A stretch of DNA of 64,000 nucleotides from Bradyrhizobium sp. 186 (GCF_023101685.1 NZ_CP082164.1:1984001-2048000), one strand, 5' to 3'; shown: positions 19,746-31,125, numbered from the stretch's first letter. Notes: generated from the letters alone by a model not told the origin. Made by a program: numbers and translations.

Positions 19746-21884
19746 TCAGCTTTCCGGAACGAGGAAAATCGCGGCCAACGGCGGAATGGTGAGGCGGAGT
19801 TCGCCGCCGACGGCCTGAACCTCGCCGATGTTACCGACATTGCTGCCGCCATAATGTGCGGAGTCGGAGTTGAGCACTTCCTTCCACTTGCCGGCAAAGG
19901 GCACGCGAACGCGATAGTTGCGATAGACGTTGGGTGAGAAGTTGACGATCACGAAACACCGCGCGTGCTCGTCAATTCCCTTGCGCAGCCAGGCGAATAC
20001 GTTGCGGTTGGCGTCGTCCGTGATCAACCATTCGAAGCCGGCCTGGTCGCAATCCATCTGGTGCAGCGCTGGCACCGCGCGATAGAGGCGGTTGAGGTCG
20101 CGGATCAGCGCCTGGATGCCGGAATGGCTCTTGTATTCGAGCAGGTGCCAGTCGAGCGACTGGTCGTGATTCCATTCGCGGCTTTGCGCGAGTTCCGCGC
20201 CCATGAACAGCAGCTTCTTGCCGGGATGGCCGAACATGAAGCTGTAATAGGCGCGGAGATTCGCAAACCGCTGCCACTCGTCGCCGGGCATCCGGCCCAG
20301 GATCGAGCGTTTGCCATGCACGACCTCGTCATGCGATAGCGGCAGGATGAAGTTCTCCGAGAACGCATAGTGCAGGCCGAACAGGATATCGCCGTGGTGG
20401 TGCTTGCGGTGGATCGGATCCTTGCTGATGTAGTTCAGCGTGTCATGCATCCAGCCCATGTTCCACTTGTAGCCGAAGCCGAGCCCGCCATATTCGACCG
20501 GCCGCGAAACCTGCGGCCAGGCGGTGGACTCTTCTGCCGCTGTAGTCGCCTGCGGGAAGCGCGCGAATAGCTCGGTGTTGAAGCGGCGGAGGAACGCGAT
20601 CGCCTCGATGTTTTCCCGCCCGCCATACTGGTTCGGAATCCATGCGCCCGGCGGACGGCTGTAGTCGAGGTAGAGCATCGAGGCGACCGCATCGACGCGC
20701 AGACCGTCGATTGCGTAGCGCTCGAGCCAGAACAGCGCGTTCGACACCAAGAAGTTCGTCACTTCGGTGCGGCCGTAATTGTAGATCAGCGTGCCCCAGT
20801 CGAGGTGGCGGCCCTGGAGCGGGTTGGCGTGCTCATAGACCGAGGTGCCGTCGAACTGGCCGAGCCCGTGCGGATCGTCGGGGAAGTGACCGGGCACCCA
20901 ATCGAGCAGCACGCCGACGCCTTCGCGATGGCAGGCATCGACCAGCGCCGCGAAATCCTCCGGCGTGCCGAAGCGGCTGGTCGGCGCATAGAGGCCGGTC
21001 GGCTGATAACCCCACGAGCCGTCGAAGGGGTGCTCGCTCACGGGCAGGAATTCGAGATGGGTGAAGCCCATGTCGCGGGCATAGGCCGGCAACTGCTCGG
21101 CCAACTCGCGATAGGTGAGCCATTCATTGTCGCCCTTGCGCCGCCACGAACCGAGATGGATCTCGTAGATCGACATCGGCGCCGACAATGCGTTGATGCC
21201 GTCGAGCGCCGGGCGCGGCCGCGGCAGATGCGCCTCGTCGAAGACGATGGAGGCCGTCTTTGGCCGCACCTCGCTTGCAAACGCCATCGGATCGGATTTC
21301 AGCGGCAGTTGGTGGCCGTGCGGTCCAACGATGTCGAACTTGTAGTGATCGCCGGCCTTGGCGTGCGGGATGAACAACTCCCAATAGCCGGCGCCACGCA
21401 CCCGCATGGGATGGCGCCGCGCATTCCAGAAATTGAAATCGCCGACCACGGCGACGCGCCGTGCGTTCGGCGCCAGCACCACGAAGCCGATGCCGTCGAT
21501 ACCCTCGAGCGTCATCGGGTGGGCGCCGAGCTTGTCATAGAGGCGCTGATGGGTGCCTTCGCCGAGCAGATAAAGGTCGAAGTCGGTCAGGATCGGCGGA
21601 AAGCGGTAGGCGTCTTCGAACTCGACGACATCGTTGCCGAACTTCGCACGCAGCTGATAATGCTTGGAGCCGTTGGGCAGGGCGCCGATGAACAGGCCCG
21701 AATCGTGGACACGATCGAGCTTTGCCACCTCGCCATGCTCGCCGATCGCCTCGACATTGGAAGCCTCGGGAAGGAAAGCGCGCACCACGCTCTTCCCACC
21801 TTCGGGATGCAGGCCGAGATAGTGGAAGGGGTCGGAGTGGCGGCCCTCGATGATCGCGTAGGCCTCGGCAGGCAGTTTAGGCAT
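19746..21884 (-). CDS. glgB: GlgB, 1,4-alpha-glucan branching enzyme
   Basis: The protein has 712 residues, the usual length. It moves chain ends to form alpha-1,6 branches in glycogen-like polymer. Two N-terminal beta modules (about 1-210) precede the GH13 barrel: [10 protein letters not shown], the nucleophile in [17 protein letters not shown], the acid/base Glu in [15 protein letters not shown] and [12 protein letters not shown]. All catalytic residues are present. The ATG lies within the end of treS (8-base overlap). In GlgE-type systems this enzyme branches the linear glucan grown from maltose-1-phosphate. Confidence 0.97.
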   Translation of the reverse strand: MPKLPAEAYAIIEGRHSDPFHYLGLHPEGGKSVVRAFLPEASNVEAIGEHGEVAKLDRVHDSGLFIGALPNGSKHYQLRAKFGNDVVEFEDAYRFPPILTDFDLYLLGEGTHQRLYDKLGAHPMTLEGIDGIGFVVLAPNARRVAVVGDFNFWNARRHPMRVRGAGYWELFIPHAKAGDHYKFDIVGPHGHQLPLKSDPMAFASEVRPKTASIVFDEAHLPRPRPALDGINALSAPMSIYEIHLGSWRRKGDNEWLTYRELAEQLPAYARDMGFTHLEFLPVSEHPFDGSWGYQPTGLYAPTSRFGTPEDFAALVDACHREGVGVLLDWVPGHFPDDPHGLGQFDGTSVYEHANPLQGRHLDWGTLIYNYGRTEVTNFLVSNALFWLERYAIDGLRVDAVASMLYLDYSRPPGAWIPNQYGGRENIEAIAFLRRFNTELFARFPQATTAAEESTAWPQVSRPVEYGGLGFGYKWNMGWMHDTLNYISKDPIHRKHHHGDILFGLHYAFSENFILPLSHDEVVHGKRSILGRMPGDEWQRFANLRAYYSFMFGHPGKKLLFMGAELAQSREWNHDQSLDWHLLEYKSHSGIQALIRDLNRLYRAVPALHQMDCDQAGFEWLITDDANRNVFAWLRKGIDEHARCFVIVNFSPNVYRNYRVRVPFAGKWKEVLNSDSAHYGGSNVGNIGEVQAVGGELRLTIPPLAAIFLVPES

Positions 21885-24800
21885 GTGCTTCGCTCTCGTT
21901 GGACAGAATGCGAAGCAGCCCGGTCAGCGGCGCGTTGAGCCCCTCCGGCCGGTGGGACAGCTCGTATTCTACTTCGTCGAACGCCTGATCAAGCAGGAAA
22001 AACCTTAACAGGCCTTCCGCAGAATGCGGGTCTTCCGGCCACAGCCGCCGATCGGTCATGGCCTCACGGTACGCAGACAGGAACGTCGAGGCGGCGCGCT
22101 CGCGCCATTCGCCGAGCGCAGCCGCGAGCCGCTCCTGCTCGTCGGAAGCCCCCGAAAACGCACGGTTGAGAGCCGCAGCTACCGACAGATCGATCGAGCG
22201 GATCAGACCGGCGACATCGCGGGCGGCCGGCGACTTGCGCCGCTTGTCCGCCAGCGCCAGATGCGGATCGCCGTCAAAGTCGATGATGAAGATATCGTCC
22301 TTCACGATAAGAGTTTGTCCGAGGCGGAAATCGCCATGATGACGGATGTTCAACCCGCCGATGTCGGATGACAATAGCGCATTCAGCCGGTCGGACAGGC
22401 GCGCGCGCGCCGCTTCGAGCTGATCGACCAGCGGCCGGTCGGCTTCCCGCAGGCCATCGCGGCTCTCGATCAGCCGCTCGAAAACCCGCTCGGCGCGCGT
22501 CTTGAGGTCCGAAGTCCAGCGCTTGACGTGTGCCGCGCTGATTGGCTCGGGGGCGAGATCGTCGGGCTTTGCGGCGGCGAGCGCGACGTGCAACTCGGCG
22601 AGCCGCCGGCCGGTTTGCGCCAGATGGTGCAGATAGGGTGCCTGGTCCTGGTTCTCGCGGGGCGCCTCGCTCGACGCCAGGAGCCGCTGCTCGTCGATAT
22701 GACGGTCGAGATAGGCTGCGGTCACTGCCCAGCCGTCGCCCTGGTTCTCGACATAAGCGTGCAGGACGCCGACCGTACTGCGCTCGTCACCTTCGACCAA
22801 TTCGGCGCTGCCGAGCAGGGCCGGCGTGTTGGCAAAGCGGGCGACCTCGGTGAGATAGCGGCCGATCTCGATCTCGGGATTGATGCCGCTCTCGAGCTGG
22901 CGATAGATCTTGGCGACGTATTGGTTGTCGACCAGGGCCGTGCTGTTCGACTGCTCGATCGCGCGGATGCGCTCGGGCTCCTTGACGGTGTATTCCGAGA
23001 ACAGGCCGGTCGGCTTGAACTCGAGCCGCAGATTGTTCTCCTCCACGACCAGGTTCTGCGACAGGTTGCGCAGGAACAGGCCGATGAAGATCTGGTTTGT
23101 CGCGACATCGAGCAGCGTGCCTTCGCGCGCGCCCTGGCGCACGGCGGCGAGCGCTTTCGGATTGAAGCGTTCGCGATCGAAGCGCACCCACTCGATCTGC
23201 ATGGGCAGCACGTAGCGCGTCGCGACGTCCTGTTGCGTCGCCTCGAAGAACGCGATCCAGGGCCGGTTGTCGCCGATGTCGCAGAACGGGATTGCCGAGG
23301 TCAGGGTGGGCCGGATCTGCCGGGGATTATGTTCGGGATACCACCGCGTCCGCGACAAAAATCCCGGCAGCACGTCGCGTTCGAACACGCCGCGCTCGCG
23401 CGCCAGCGACACCCAGGTCGAATTGACCGGCACCACCAGCGTCTCGAATTCCGGCACCGCGCTTGGCGTCACCGGCTCGGATTTGTCGCGCTCCAGGAGC
23501 TGGAACCAGTAGAAGCCGTAAGGCCCGAGCGTGATCATGTATGGCAATTCGCCGATCGCCGGGAAGCGGGCGCGGCCGAGCATTTCCTGCGGGATGCGGT
23601 CCTTCCATGGCGACAGGTCCAGCTCGGTCGCCTGTGCTGCGCGCGAGAGATTGGTGACGCAGAGGATCACCTCGTCGCGATATTGCCGGACATAGGCGAG
23701 GACGGCGCGGTTGGTCGGGCGGATGAAAGTCATGGTGCCGCGGCCGAAGGCGAGCGTCGACTTGCGCACCGAGATCAGCCGCTTGGTGGCGCTGAGCTGC
23801 GAGGACAGGCTGCGCGACTGCGCCTCGACGTTGACCGATTCGTAGCCGTAGACCGGATCCATGATCGGCGGCGCGTAGAGGCGGGCCGGATCGGCACGGG
23901 AGAAACCGCCGTTGCGATCCGGGCTCCACTGCATCGGCGTGCGCACGCCGTTGCGGTCGCCGAGATAGATGTTGTCGCCCATGCCGATCTCGTCGCCGTA
24001 ATAGACGATCGGCGTGCCCGGGAACGACAGCAGCAGTGAGTTCATCAGCTCGATCTTGCGACGGTCATTGTCCATCAGCGGCGCGAGACGCCGGCGGATG
24101 CCGACATTGATGCGCGCGCGAGGATCGTTGGCGTAGGTGGTCCAGAGATAGTCGCGCTCGACGTCGGTGACCATCTCCAGCGTCAACTCGTCATGATTGC
24201 GCAGGAACAGCGCCCATTGGCAGTTCGCGGGAATGTCCGGCGTCTGGCGCAGGATGTCGGTGATTGGGAAGCGGTCCTCCTGCGCGATCGCCATGTAAAT
24301 GCGCGGCATCAGCGGAAAGTGATAGGCCATGTGGCACTCGTCGCCACGGCCGAAATACTCCTGCACGTCCTCCGGCCATTGATTGGCCTCGGCCAGCAGC
24401 AGCTTGCCCTTCGAATAGGCGTCCAGTTCCTGGCGCAGGCGCTTGATGATCGCGTGCGTCTCGGGGAGGTTCTCGTTCGAGGTGCCCTCGCGCTCGCAGA
24501 GATAGGGAATTGCATCGAGCCGGAAGCCGTCGACCCCGGCATCGAGCCAGCGCTTCATCACCTGGATGAGCGCGCTGACGACGCGCGGATTATCGAAATT
24601 GAGGTCGGGCTGGTGCGAGAAGAAGCGGTGCCAGTAGAAAGCGCCGGCCTCGGGGTCCCAGGTCCAGTTGGATTTCTCGGTGTCCGTAAAGATGATCCGC
24701 GTGCCCTGGTATTTCTGGTCGGTGTCGCTCCAGACGTACCAGTCGCGAGCGCTCGAGCCTGCCGGGCTGCGTCGCGCGCGCTTGAACCAATTGTGCTGGT

Positions 24801-25167
24801 CGGAGGTGTGGTTGACGACGAGCTCGGTGATCACGCGCAGCCCGCGGCGCTGCGCTTCCTGGATGAAGCGCTTGAAATCCTTCATCGTCCCGAAATCGGA
24901 ATTGATCGAGCCGTAGTCGGCGATGTCGTAACCATCGTCGCGGCCGGGCGAGGGATAGAACGGCAGCAGCCACAGCGCGGTGACGCCGAGGTCCTGGAGA
25001 TACGAAAGCTTCTCGGTCAGGCCGGCGAAATCGCCGATGCCGTCATTGTTGCTGTCGGCAAAGGCCTTGACGTGAAGCTGGTAGATGATGGCGTCCTTGT
25101 ACCAGAGCTCGTCCACGATATCGGCAGCCTCGGCCTTCTTGGTGTCGACGGAAGACAAAACATTCAT
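21877..25167 (-). CDS. treS: TreS-maltokinase fusion: trehalose synthase joined to Pep2-type maltokinase
   Basis: The protein has 1096 residues in two parts. The GH13 trehalose synthase (about 20-590) interconverts trehalose and maltose, with the nucleophile in [15 protein letters not shown], the acid/base Glu in [12 protein letters not shown] and [12 protein letters not shown]. The C-terminal part (about 630-1090) is a maltokinase with the kinase-like catalytic HHGDFRLGQ and [20 protein letters not shown]. Together they turn trehalose into maltose-1-phosphate. The start at ATG 25167 (MNVLSS) has GAGG overlapping the glgE stop. An upstream in-frame ATG (25248) lies inside glgE. The fusion channels product straight to a GlgE-type enzyme, which is encoded immediately upstream. 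Confidence 0.96.
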   Translation of the reverse strand: MNVLSSVDTKKAEAADIVDELWYKDAIIYQLHVKAFADSNNDGIGDFAGLTEKLSYLQDLGVTALWLLPFYPSPGRDDGYDIADYGSINSDFGTMKDFKRFIQEAQRRGLRVITELVVNHTSDQHNWFKRARRSPAGSSARDWYVWSDTDQKYQGTRIIFTDTEKSNWTWDPEAGAFYWHRFFSHQPDLNFDNPRVVSALIQVMKRWLDAGVDGFRLDAIPYLCEREGTSNENLPETHAIIKRLRQELDAYSKGKLLLAEANQWPEDVQEYFGRGDECHMAYHFPLMPRIYMAIAQEDRFPITDILRQTPDIPANCQWALFLRNHDELTLEMVTDVERDYLWTTYANDPRARINVGIRRRLAPLMDNDRRKIELMNSLLLSFPGTPIVYYGDEIGMGDNIYLGDRNGVRTPMQWSPDRNGGFSRADPARLYAPPIMDPVYGYESVNVEAQSRSLSSQLSATKRLISVRKSTLAFGRGTMTFIRPTNRAVLAYVRQYRDEVILCVTNLSRAAQATELDLSPWKDRIPQEMLGRARFPAIGELPYMITLGPYGFYWFQLLERDKSEPVTPSAVPEFETLVVPVNSTWVSLARERGVFERDVLPGFLSRTRWYPEHNPRQIRPTLTSAIPFCDIGDNRPWIAFFEATQQDVATRYVLPMQIEWVRFDRERFNPKALAAVRQGAREGTLLDVATNQIFIGLFLRNLSQNLVVEENNLRLEFKPTGLFSEYTVKEPERIRAIEQSNSTALVDNQYVAKIYRQLESGINPEIEIGRYLTEVARFANTPALLGSAELVEGDERSTVGVLHAYVENQGDGWAVTAAYLDRHIDEQRLLASSEAPRENQDQAPYLHHLAQTGRRLAELHVALAAAKPDDLAPEPISAAHVKRWTSDLKTRAERVFERLIESRDGLREADRPLVDQLEAARARLSDRLNALLSSDIGGLNIRHHGDFRLGQTLIVKDDIFIIDFDGDPHLALADKRRKSPAARDVAGLIRSIDLSVAAALNRAFSGASDEQERLAAALGEWRERAASTFLSAYREAMTDRRLWPEDPHSAEGLLRFFLLDQAFDEVEYELSHRPEGLNAPLTGLLRILSNESEAHA

Positions 25168-25178
25168 GGCGTGCGTCC

Positions 25179-27125
25179 TCACGCCAGGCAGCGGAACAAG
25201 AGCGCCGGATCGCGGTCGGGATCGATACGCAACCTGATTCCGCCCCATTCGATGCGGGACTGTTCGCCGGTGAGGAGATTTTCGAGTGCGGTGACGTGGC
25301 GGCGCTCGTTGCCGACATCGAGGGTGACGTCACCGAGTGGCAGCCAGACTTCGCGTGCATGGCCGGAAAGCGCGATGGCCGCGACGACGGTATTGGCAGG
25401 ATCGGCCGCCTCCTTGGCGAACGCGATCGTCTCACCGTCCTCGATGCCGAGGAAGCGCAGATTTGCGGTCTGCTGGAGCGCCGCGTTCTCGCTGCGGATG
25501 CGATTTAGCTGGGCGATGTAGGTTTTGATATTGCCCGGTTTGTCCCAGTCGCGCTGCCCGATCTGATATTTCTCGGATTCGCGATACTCTTCGCGGCCGG
25601 GGATGGCCTCGTGCTCGAGCAGCTCGAAGCCGCTGTAGATGCCGTAATTGCCCGACAACGCGGCTGCCAGCGCTGCGCGCGACTTGAATGCCCAGGCTTC
25701 GCCGCTCTGGAGATGATAGGGCAGCAGGTCGGGCGTGTTGGCAAACAGGTTCGGGCGATAGAAGTCTCGCTCGGGATAGCGGGTGAGCTCGCCGAGATAT
25801 TGCTCCAGCTCCCATTTCTCCGTGCGCCACGGGAAATAGCTGAAGGATTGCGCAAAACCGAGCTTGGCGAGTCCCTTCATCAATTTCGGCCGGGCGTACG
25901 TCTTGGAGAACAGGATCACCTCGGGATGCCGGCGGCGGATGTCGCGGATCAGCCATTCCCAGAACTGGAACGGCGCGGTGTCGTGGTTGTCGATGGCGAA
26001 GATGGTCACGCCATGATCGATCCAGAACAGCATGGCGTCGCGGAAGGCGTTCCACAGCCCGATCCTGTCGACGGACGCGAAATCGGGGATGACGATATCC
26101 GAATAGGGCCCGTCCGCCGACCGCACCGAGCGGTCCGGCCGCCACTTGAACCATTCCGGATGCTGCATCAGCCAGGGATGATCCGGAGAGCATTGCACGG
26201 CGAAGTCGAGCGCCAGCTCGAGGCCGTATTCGAGGCAGGTCGCAACCAGCGCGCGGAAATCCTCGATCGTGCCGAGCTCGGGATGCAGTGCATCGTGGCC
26301 ACCCTCGGCGGCGCCGATCGCATAGGGAGAGCCGGGGTCGCCTTCGGTCGCTACCGGCGAGTTGTCGCGGCCTTTGCGGTGAGTATGGCCGATGGGATGG
26401 ATCGGCGTGAGGTAGAGCACGTCAAAGCCCATCGCGGCGATGTCGGGCAGGCGCGCGATGCAATCCCTCAGCGTGCCGTGCTGGCCCGGCACCTGGCTTT
26501 GGCTGCGCGGCATCATCTGATACCAGGCGCCGAAGCGCGCCTTGGCGCGGTCGACGAACAGCGGGAAAAGGGGCGAGCGAGTCAGGTCGGGCCGCGACTG
26601 GCTCTCGGCCATGGCTTCGCCGAGCTCGGCCGCGAGCAGGGGCATCACTTCGCCGGTTTGAAGATAGTCCTCGCATTGTTTGACGATGACCGCTGCGGCG
26701 TCCTGCCGCGCGCCATGCGCCTTGGTCAGGAGGCCGGCGCCTTCGATCGCATCGAGTGTAATATCCACGCCGGAGAGCTGCTTTTGTGCGAGGCTGTGAC
26801 GCCAGGTGGCGAATTCATCGGTCCAGGCTTCGATCGCATAGACATACTGCCCGGGTTCGAGCGGGATGAACGAGCCGGACCATCGGTCGTTGCCGTGATG
26901 GATCATCGGCTCGCTCCGCCACTCCCGATCCTGCTCGCCGCGCCAGACCAGCGCGGCGCTGATCACGGCGTCGCCGTCGCGATAGATATCGGCCCAGACC
27001 TCGACGCGCTCGCCCGCGATCCGCTTCACGCCGAAGCGGCCGCCATCGATCGAGGGATAGACGTCTTCGATCAGGAAAGCGCTGCCGGCGGCGGCACTCT
27101 CGACAGTTTGAATTGTCTTGTTCAC
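25179..27125 (-). CDS. glgE: GlgE-family maltosyltransferase with altered catalytic residues
   Basis: The protein has 648 residues. It carries the GlgE N-terminal DUF3416 domain (about 15-120) and a GH13_3 barrel. GlgE normally adds maltose from maltose-1-phosphate to alpha-1,4-glucan. Conserved here are [13 protein letters not shown], the nucleophile Asp379 in FAIDN, Asp466 in FANTPD, Lys251 in THRKGRDN and SEKYQ of the phosphate pocket. The acid/base Glu, expected 29 residues after the nucleophile, is Lys408 ([11 protein letters not shown]), and the Arg two residues before the nucleophile is Ala377. GTG start. It is the first gene of the operon. It could be a pseudoenzyme, a maltose-1-phosphate binding protein or an enzyme with changed chemistry. 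An active paralogue may lie elsewhere in the genome. Confidence 0.85.
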   Translation of the reverse strand: MNKTIQTVESAAAGSAFLIEDVYPSIDGGRFGVKRIAGERVEVWADIYRDGDAVISAALVWRGEQDREWRSEPMIHHGNDRWSGSFIPLEPGQYVYAIEAWTDEFATWRHSLAQKQLSGVDITLDAIEGAGLLTKAHGARQDAAAVIVKQCEDYLQTGEVMPLLAAELGEAMAESQSRPDLTRSPLFPLFVDRAKARFGAWYQMMPRSQSQVPGQHGTLRDCIARLPDIAAMGFDVLYLTPIHPIGHTHRKGRDNSPVATEGDPGSPYAIGAAEGGHDALHPELGTIEDFRALVATCLEYGLELALDFAVQCSPDHPWLMQHPEWFKWRPDRSVRSADGPYSDIVIPDFASVDRIGLWNAFRDAMLFWIDHGVTIFAIDNHDTAPFQFWEWLIRDIRRRHPEVILFSKTYARPKLMKGLAKLGFAQSFSYFPWRTEKWELEQYLGELTRYPERDFYRPNLFANTPDLLPYHLQSGEAWAFKSRAALAAALSGNYGIYSGFELLEHEAIPGREEYRESEKYQIGQRDWDKPGNIKTYIAQLNRIRSENAALQQTANLRFLGIEDGETIAFAKEAADPANTVVAAIALSGHAREVWLPLGDVTLDVGNERRHVTALENLLTGEQSRIEWGGIRLRIDPDRDPALLFRCLA

Positions 27126-27195
27126 GGTGATGCCATTGACAAGAAAGCAGGGGCCCGTTTCCCTTGTCGGGAACCTACGCTTGGTACCTATATAG

Positions 27196-27221
27196 AAAGC
27201 CGCTTCTGTGTCATTAGTTCC
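27196..27221 (-). promoter_or_regulatory. Weak GGAAC-type promoter candidate upstream of the glgE operon
   Basis: Read on the minus strand, GGAAC (27221-27217) is followed by 17 bases and CTTT (27199-27196). The consensus CGTT is missed by one base, at a better-conserved position than in the ku/ligD case. It lies about 70 bases ahead of the GTG start in the 205-base divergent gap shared with malQ. I rate it as only suggestive. Confidence 0.25.
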
Positions 27222-27330
27222 CCCTCGGAACGACAGGTGCGGTTCGCGAGTTCACCCTGACTAACGTCTTCCGTTGCCTCGCTAAAATCAATGCCCCCGG
27301 CCAAAGAATGGCCTGCAAACTGCGTGCCGA

Positions 27331-29292
27331 ATGGATCTTTTAGCTCAAGCCCGGATCAAGGGCGTTCAGTCCGAATTCGTTGATGCCCTCGGAAAGCTGC
27401 GGGTCACCGATCCCGCAGCCCTCAAATCCATCCTCGACGCCCTGCCGGAGAAGCGGGTCTACCGCTATGTCAGCGGGCCGGTCGTGGTTCGCGCCTTGGG
27501 GAATGCGCGCACGGAATTGGCTGCCGCCGGCGCGTCGCCGCTCAAATGGAAAATCACCGGCAACGGCGATGTGATCGCGCAAGGCGAGACGCGCGAGCCG
27601 GTGATCGCCTGGCCCGCCGGCCTGCCGCTCGGTTACCACCGGTTGACACTGACCGATGCCGGAGGGGTGTCGGAAGACGTGCCGATGATCGTGGCGCCCG
27701 AGCGGGCCTTCGGCGGCGATTTCGACCGCGGCTGGCTGCTCGCCGTCCAGCTCTACAGCATCCGCTCTGATCGCAATTGGGGCATCGGTGATTTCACCGA
27801 CCTTGCCGATCTCGTCCGGCTCGCAAGACAGCTCGGCGCCGACGGCGTCGGGCTCAACCCGCTGCATGTCCTGTTCGACAATCACCCCAGCGATTGCAGC
27901 CCCTATTCGCCGAACAGCCGGCTGTTTCTCAACCCGCTCTATATCGACGTCGAGGCGATCCCGGAATTCTCCGCTGATCTCGTCCCCGACGCCGCAGCGA
28001 CTGCCGCGCGATTGCGCGAAGGCGATCGTGTGCCCTATGCCGACATGGCGGCGTTGAAATGGCTCGGCCTGCGTGCCGCCTTTGACAGCTTCGTGACAAC
28101 GGCAAGCGACGCACGCCGTCAGGCGTTTGACGCATTCCGCGCCGCCCGCGCGCCGCTGTTGTCCCGCTTTGCCTGCTTCGAAGTGCTGCGGCATCGCTTC
28201 ACCGGGCCGTGGTGGGAATGGCCGCCCGAATGGCAACAACCGGACGAGACAAAACTCGCCGAGCTGCGCAATGGTCGTGACAAGCGCGAGGTCGAGTTCG
28301 TCGAATTCGTGCAGTGGACCGCCGATACGCAATTGCATGCCGCCAAGGAGCTTGCCGGCCAGCTCGGCATGCGGGTCGGGCTTTATCTCGACGTTGCCGT
28401 TGGCGTGCAATCGAACGGCTTCGATGCCTGGAACGAGCAGGTGGCGATTTCCCGCCACCTCGCCGTCGGTGCGCCGCCCGACGTGCTCAACACCGTCGGT
28501 CAGGACTGGGGTCTTGCCGGCTTCAATTCCGGCGGCCTGGAAGCCCAGTCCTTCGTGCCGTTTGCAGACATGCTCGCCGCCGCGATGCGCCACGCCGGCG
28601 CCATCCGGCTCGATCACGTGCTGGGGCTGAAGCGGCTCTATCTGGTGCCGCGCGGCTTCAAGCCCGATAACGGCGCGTATGTGCAGATGCCGTTCGAGGC
28701 GCTGCTTGGAGCGGTGGCGCGCGAGAGCGCGGCCCATAAATGCATCGTGATCGGCGAGGACCTCGGCACCGTGCCGGAAGGTTTTCGCGAGACCATGCAG
28801 GATTTTGGCATCTGGTCCTACCTCGTCATGATGTTCGAGCGGGACGATGCCGGCCATTTTCGCAGCAGTGATCATTACCGCCCCAACGCGCTGGTCACGC
28901 TGAACACGCACGATCTGTCGACCTACGCCGGCTGGCGCTCCTTCAGCGACCTGAGGATGAAGCTTTCGCTCGGGCTCGATCCCGGCGAGAACGATCAGGC
29001 GCGCTGGGATGCGCTCGGCATGCTCGACGAGATCCTGCGCGCCAACGGCATTAAAGCCAACGATCTCTACTCGGTGCTTGCTTTTCTGTCGCGTACGCCA
29101 TCGCGGCTCTTGGCGGTCTCGCTGGAGGATCTGCTCGGCGTGATCGACCAGCCCAACATCCCAGGGACGATCGACGAGCATCCGAATTGGCGCCAGCGCC
29201 TGCCGGTCGCGCTCGACAAGATCGCCGCCAAGATCGATCTCGCGGCTTTGAAAGCCGCGACACGGGAACGTTCCTTGACCGGCGGGAGTTAA
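27331..29292 (+). CDS. malQ: MalQ, 4-alpha-glucanotransferase (amylomaltase)
   Basis: The protein has 653 residues and belongs to GH77. It transfers glucan segments between maltodextrins, releasing glucose. Typical blocks are the aromatic NWGIGDFTDLADLVR, SPYSPNSRLFLNPLYID, the nucleophile in AIRLDHVLGLKRLYLVP, the acid/base Glu in IVIGEDLGTVPEGF and LNTHDLSTYAGW. The N-terminal 140 residues form an extension with a beta-rich module seen in longer MalQ proteins. It is divergent from the glgE operon, and the GH15 gene follows 30 bases downstream, so the two plus-strand genes probably share a transcript. Confidence 0.96.
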   Translation: MDLLAQARIKGVQSEFVDALGKLRVTDPAALKSILDALPEKRVYRYVSGPVVVRALGNARTELAAAGASPLKWKITGNGDVIAQGETREPVIAWPAGLPLGYHRLTLTDAGGVSEDVPMIVAPERAFGGDFDRGWLLAVQLYSIRSDRNWGIGDFTDLADLVRLARQLGADGVGLNPLHVLFDNHPSDCSPYSPNSRLFLNPLYIDVEAIPEFSADLVPDAAATAARLREGDRVPYADMAALKWLGLRAAFDSFVTTASDARRQAFDAFRAARAPLLSRFACFEVLRHRFTGPWWEWPPEWQQPDETKLAELRNGRDKREVEFVEFVQWTADTQLHAAKELAGQLGMRVGLYLDVAVGVQSNGFDAWNEQVAISRHLAVGAPPDVLNTVGQDWGLAGFNSGGLEAQSFVPFADMLAAAMRHAGAIRLDHVLGLKRLYLVPRGFKPDNGAYVQMPFEALLGAVARESAAHKCIVIGEDLGTVPEGFRETMQDFGIWSYLVMMFERDDAGHFRSSDHYRPNALVTLNTHDLSTYAGWRSFSDLRMKLSLGLDPGENDQARWDALGMLDEILRANGIKANDLYSVLAFLSRTPSRLLAVSLEDLLGVIDQPNIPGTIDEHPNWRQRLPVALDKIAAKIDLAALKAATRERSLTGGS

Positions 29293-29322
29293 TAGCCGGA
29301 GATTTGTCAGGCTCGCAAAACA

Positions 29323-31125
29323 TTGTCTCAGAAGATCGAGGACTATGCGCTGATCGGCGACTGCGAGACCGCGGCGCTGGTCGGGCGCAACGGCTCGATC
29401 GACTGGCTATGCTGGCCCGCGTTCGATTCCGATGCCTGCTTTGCCGCGATCCTCGGCACGCGCAGGAATGGCCGCTGGCTGATTGCGCCGACCGAAGACG
29501 TCACCGCAACGTCGCGCCGTTATCTCGGCAACACACTCATCCTCGAAACGCGTCTTGAGACGAAGAGCGGCACCGTCGCGCTGATCGACTTCATGCCGCC
29601 GCGCGGCAAGGCGTCAGACATCGTGCGGCTGGTGCGCGGCGTCAGCGGCACGGTGAAGATGCGGATGGAGCTGGTGATCCGCTTCGGCTTTGGTGTGGAC
29701 ATTCCCTGGGTGCGCCGTTGCAAGGACGGCTCGCTGTTGGCGATCGGCGGCCAGGACATGACAGTGCTGCGCACGCCGGTCGAGACCCGCGGCGAGGACC
29801 TGACGACGGTCGCCGAATTCGAGGTGAAGGCCGGCGAGACTGTGCCGTTCGTGCTGACCTACGGCCCCTCGCATATCGATCCGCCCGAGCCGATCGATCC
29901 CGAGATCGCGTTCCAGGAGACCGAAAAATTCTGGAACGAGTGGTACAGCCACTGCGCCCACGACGGCGACTATCACGATCTCATCGTGCGCTCGCTGATC
30001 ACGCTGAAGGCGCTGACCTTCGGTCCGACCGGCGGCATCGTCGCGGCGCCGACCACGTCACTGCCGGAAAAGCTCGGCGGGATGCGGAACTGGGACTACC
30101 GCTTCTGCTGGCTGCGCGATGCCACCTTTACGCTGCTGGCGCTGATGAATTCGGGCTACACCGAGGAAGCCTTGGCCTGGCACAATTGGCTGCTGCGCGC
30201 GGCTGCCGGTTCGCCGTCGAACATGCGGATCATGTACGGCATCTGGGGCCATCGGCGGCTGTTAGAATGGGAGGCGAGTTGGCTCGACGGCTATGAGGGC
30301 GCGCAGCCGGTTCGCATTGGCAATGCCGCGCACGCGCAGCTTCAGCTCGACGTCTATGGCGAACTGATCGACGCCTTCCACCAGTCGCGGATGGCCAAGC
30401 TCAAGCTCGATGACGAGACCTGGGCGCTGGAATGCGCCGTGCTCAATCATCTCGCCGAGGTCTGGGACCAGCCCGATCACGGCATCTGGGAGCGGCGCGG
30501 ACAGCCGAAGCACTACGTCTTCTCCAAGGTGATGACCTGGGTCGCCTTCGATCGCGGCATCAAAAGCGCCGAGACCTTTGGCTTCAAGGCACCACTGCTG
30601 CACTGGCGCGCCCTGCGCGAAGCTATTCATCGCGACGTCTGCAACAGGGGGTTCGACGCGAAGGAGAATGCGTTCGTCGAGTCCTATGGTTCGAAATTGC
30701 TCGATGCCAGCGTGCTGCTGCTGCCGGAGGTTGGCTTCCTGCCGGCGTCGGATCCGCGCATCTACGGCACCATCGCGGCCGTCGAAAAACACATGATGCG
30801 GGACGGCTTCGTGCTGCGGCACGATCCGCGTGAGGTGTCCGGGGAGCAGCAGCCGATCGAGGGCGCGTTCCTGGCCTGTAGCTTGTGGCTGGCCGACGCC
30901 TATGTGCTGTCGGGCGACCTCGACAAGGCGCAGGCGCTGTTCGATCGCGTCGCCGGGCTCGCGAACGATGTCGGGCTATTGGCCGAAGAATATGACTCCG
31001 TCGCGCGCCGCCAGACCGGAAATTTCCCGCAGGCGCTGACGCACATCGCGCTGATCAACACCGCGCATAATCTGTCGGCGGCGAGACGAAGCAGCGAGAA
31101 GCCAGCGATGCAGCGGTCGCAGTAG
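29323..31125 (+). CDS. GH15 family glycoside hydrolase (glucoamylase or trehalase type)
   Basis: The protein has 600 residues. Family blocks are the N-terminal IEDYALIGDCETAALVGRNG and SIDWLCWPAFDSDACFA, the central MRNWDYRFCWLRDATFTL and the C-terminal GNFPQALTHIALINTAHNL. GH15 inverting enzymes act on glucan ends or on trehalose, and the substrate cannot be read from sequence. The start is TTG 29323, which places the conserved IEDYALIGD at residue 5. The nearest GGAG is 21 bases upstream, so translation may depend on coupling to malQ. There is no signal peptide, so the protein is probably cytosolic. It is followed by a palindromic repeat before the convergent HAD gene. Confidence 0.9.
   Translation: MSQKIEDYALIGDCETAALVGRNGSIDWLCWPAFDSDACFAAILGTRRNGRWLIAPTEDVTATSRRYLGNTLILETRLETKSGTVALIDFMPPRGKASDIVRLVRGVSGTVKMRMELVIRFGFGVDIPWVRRCKDGSLLAIGGQDMTVLRTPVETRGEDLTTVAEFEVKAGETVPFVLTYGPSHIDPPEPIDPEIAFQETEKFWNEWYSHCAHDGDYHDLIVRSLITLKALTFGPTGGIVAAPTTSLPEKLGGMRNWDYRFCWLRDATFTLLALMNSGYTEEALAWHNWLLRAAAGSPSNMRIMYGIWGHRRLLEWEASWLDGYEGAQPVRIGNAAHAQLQLDVYGELIDAFHQSRMAKLKLDDETWALECAVLNHLAEVWDQPDHGIWERRGQPKHYVFSKVMTWVAFDRGIKSAETFGFKAPLLHWRALREAIHRDVCNRGFDAKENAFVESYGSKLLDASVLLLPEVGFLPASDPRIYGTIAAVEKHMMRDGFVLRHDPREVSGEQQPIEGAFLACSLWLADAYVLSGDLDKAQALFDRVAGLANDVGLLAEEYDSVARRQTGNFPQALTHIALINTAHNLSAARRSSEKPAMQRSQ

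Noticed and set aside
22528..24039. Plus-strand frame of 503 residues inside treS
   Set aside because: It is antisense to a gene with intact catalytic motifs, and its sequence is Arg/Gly/His-rich without structure.
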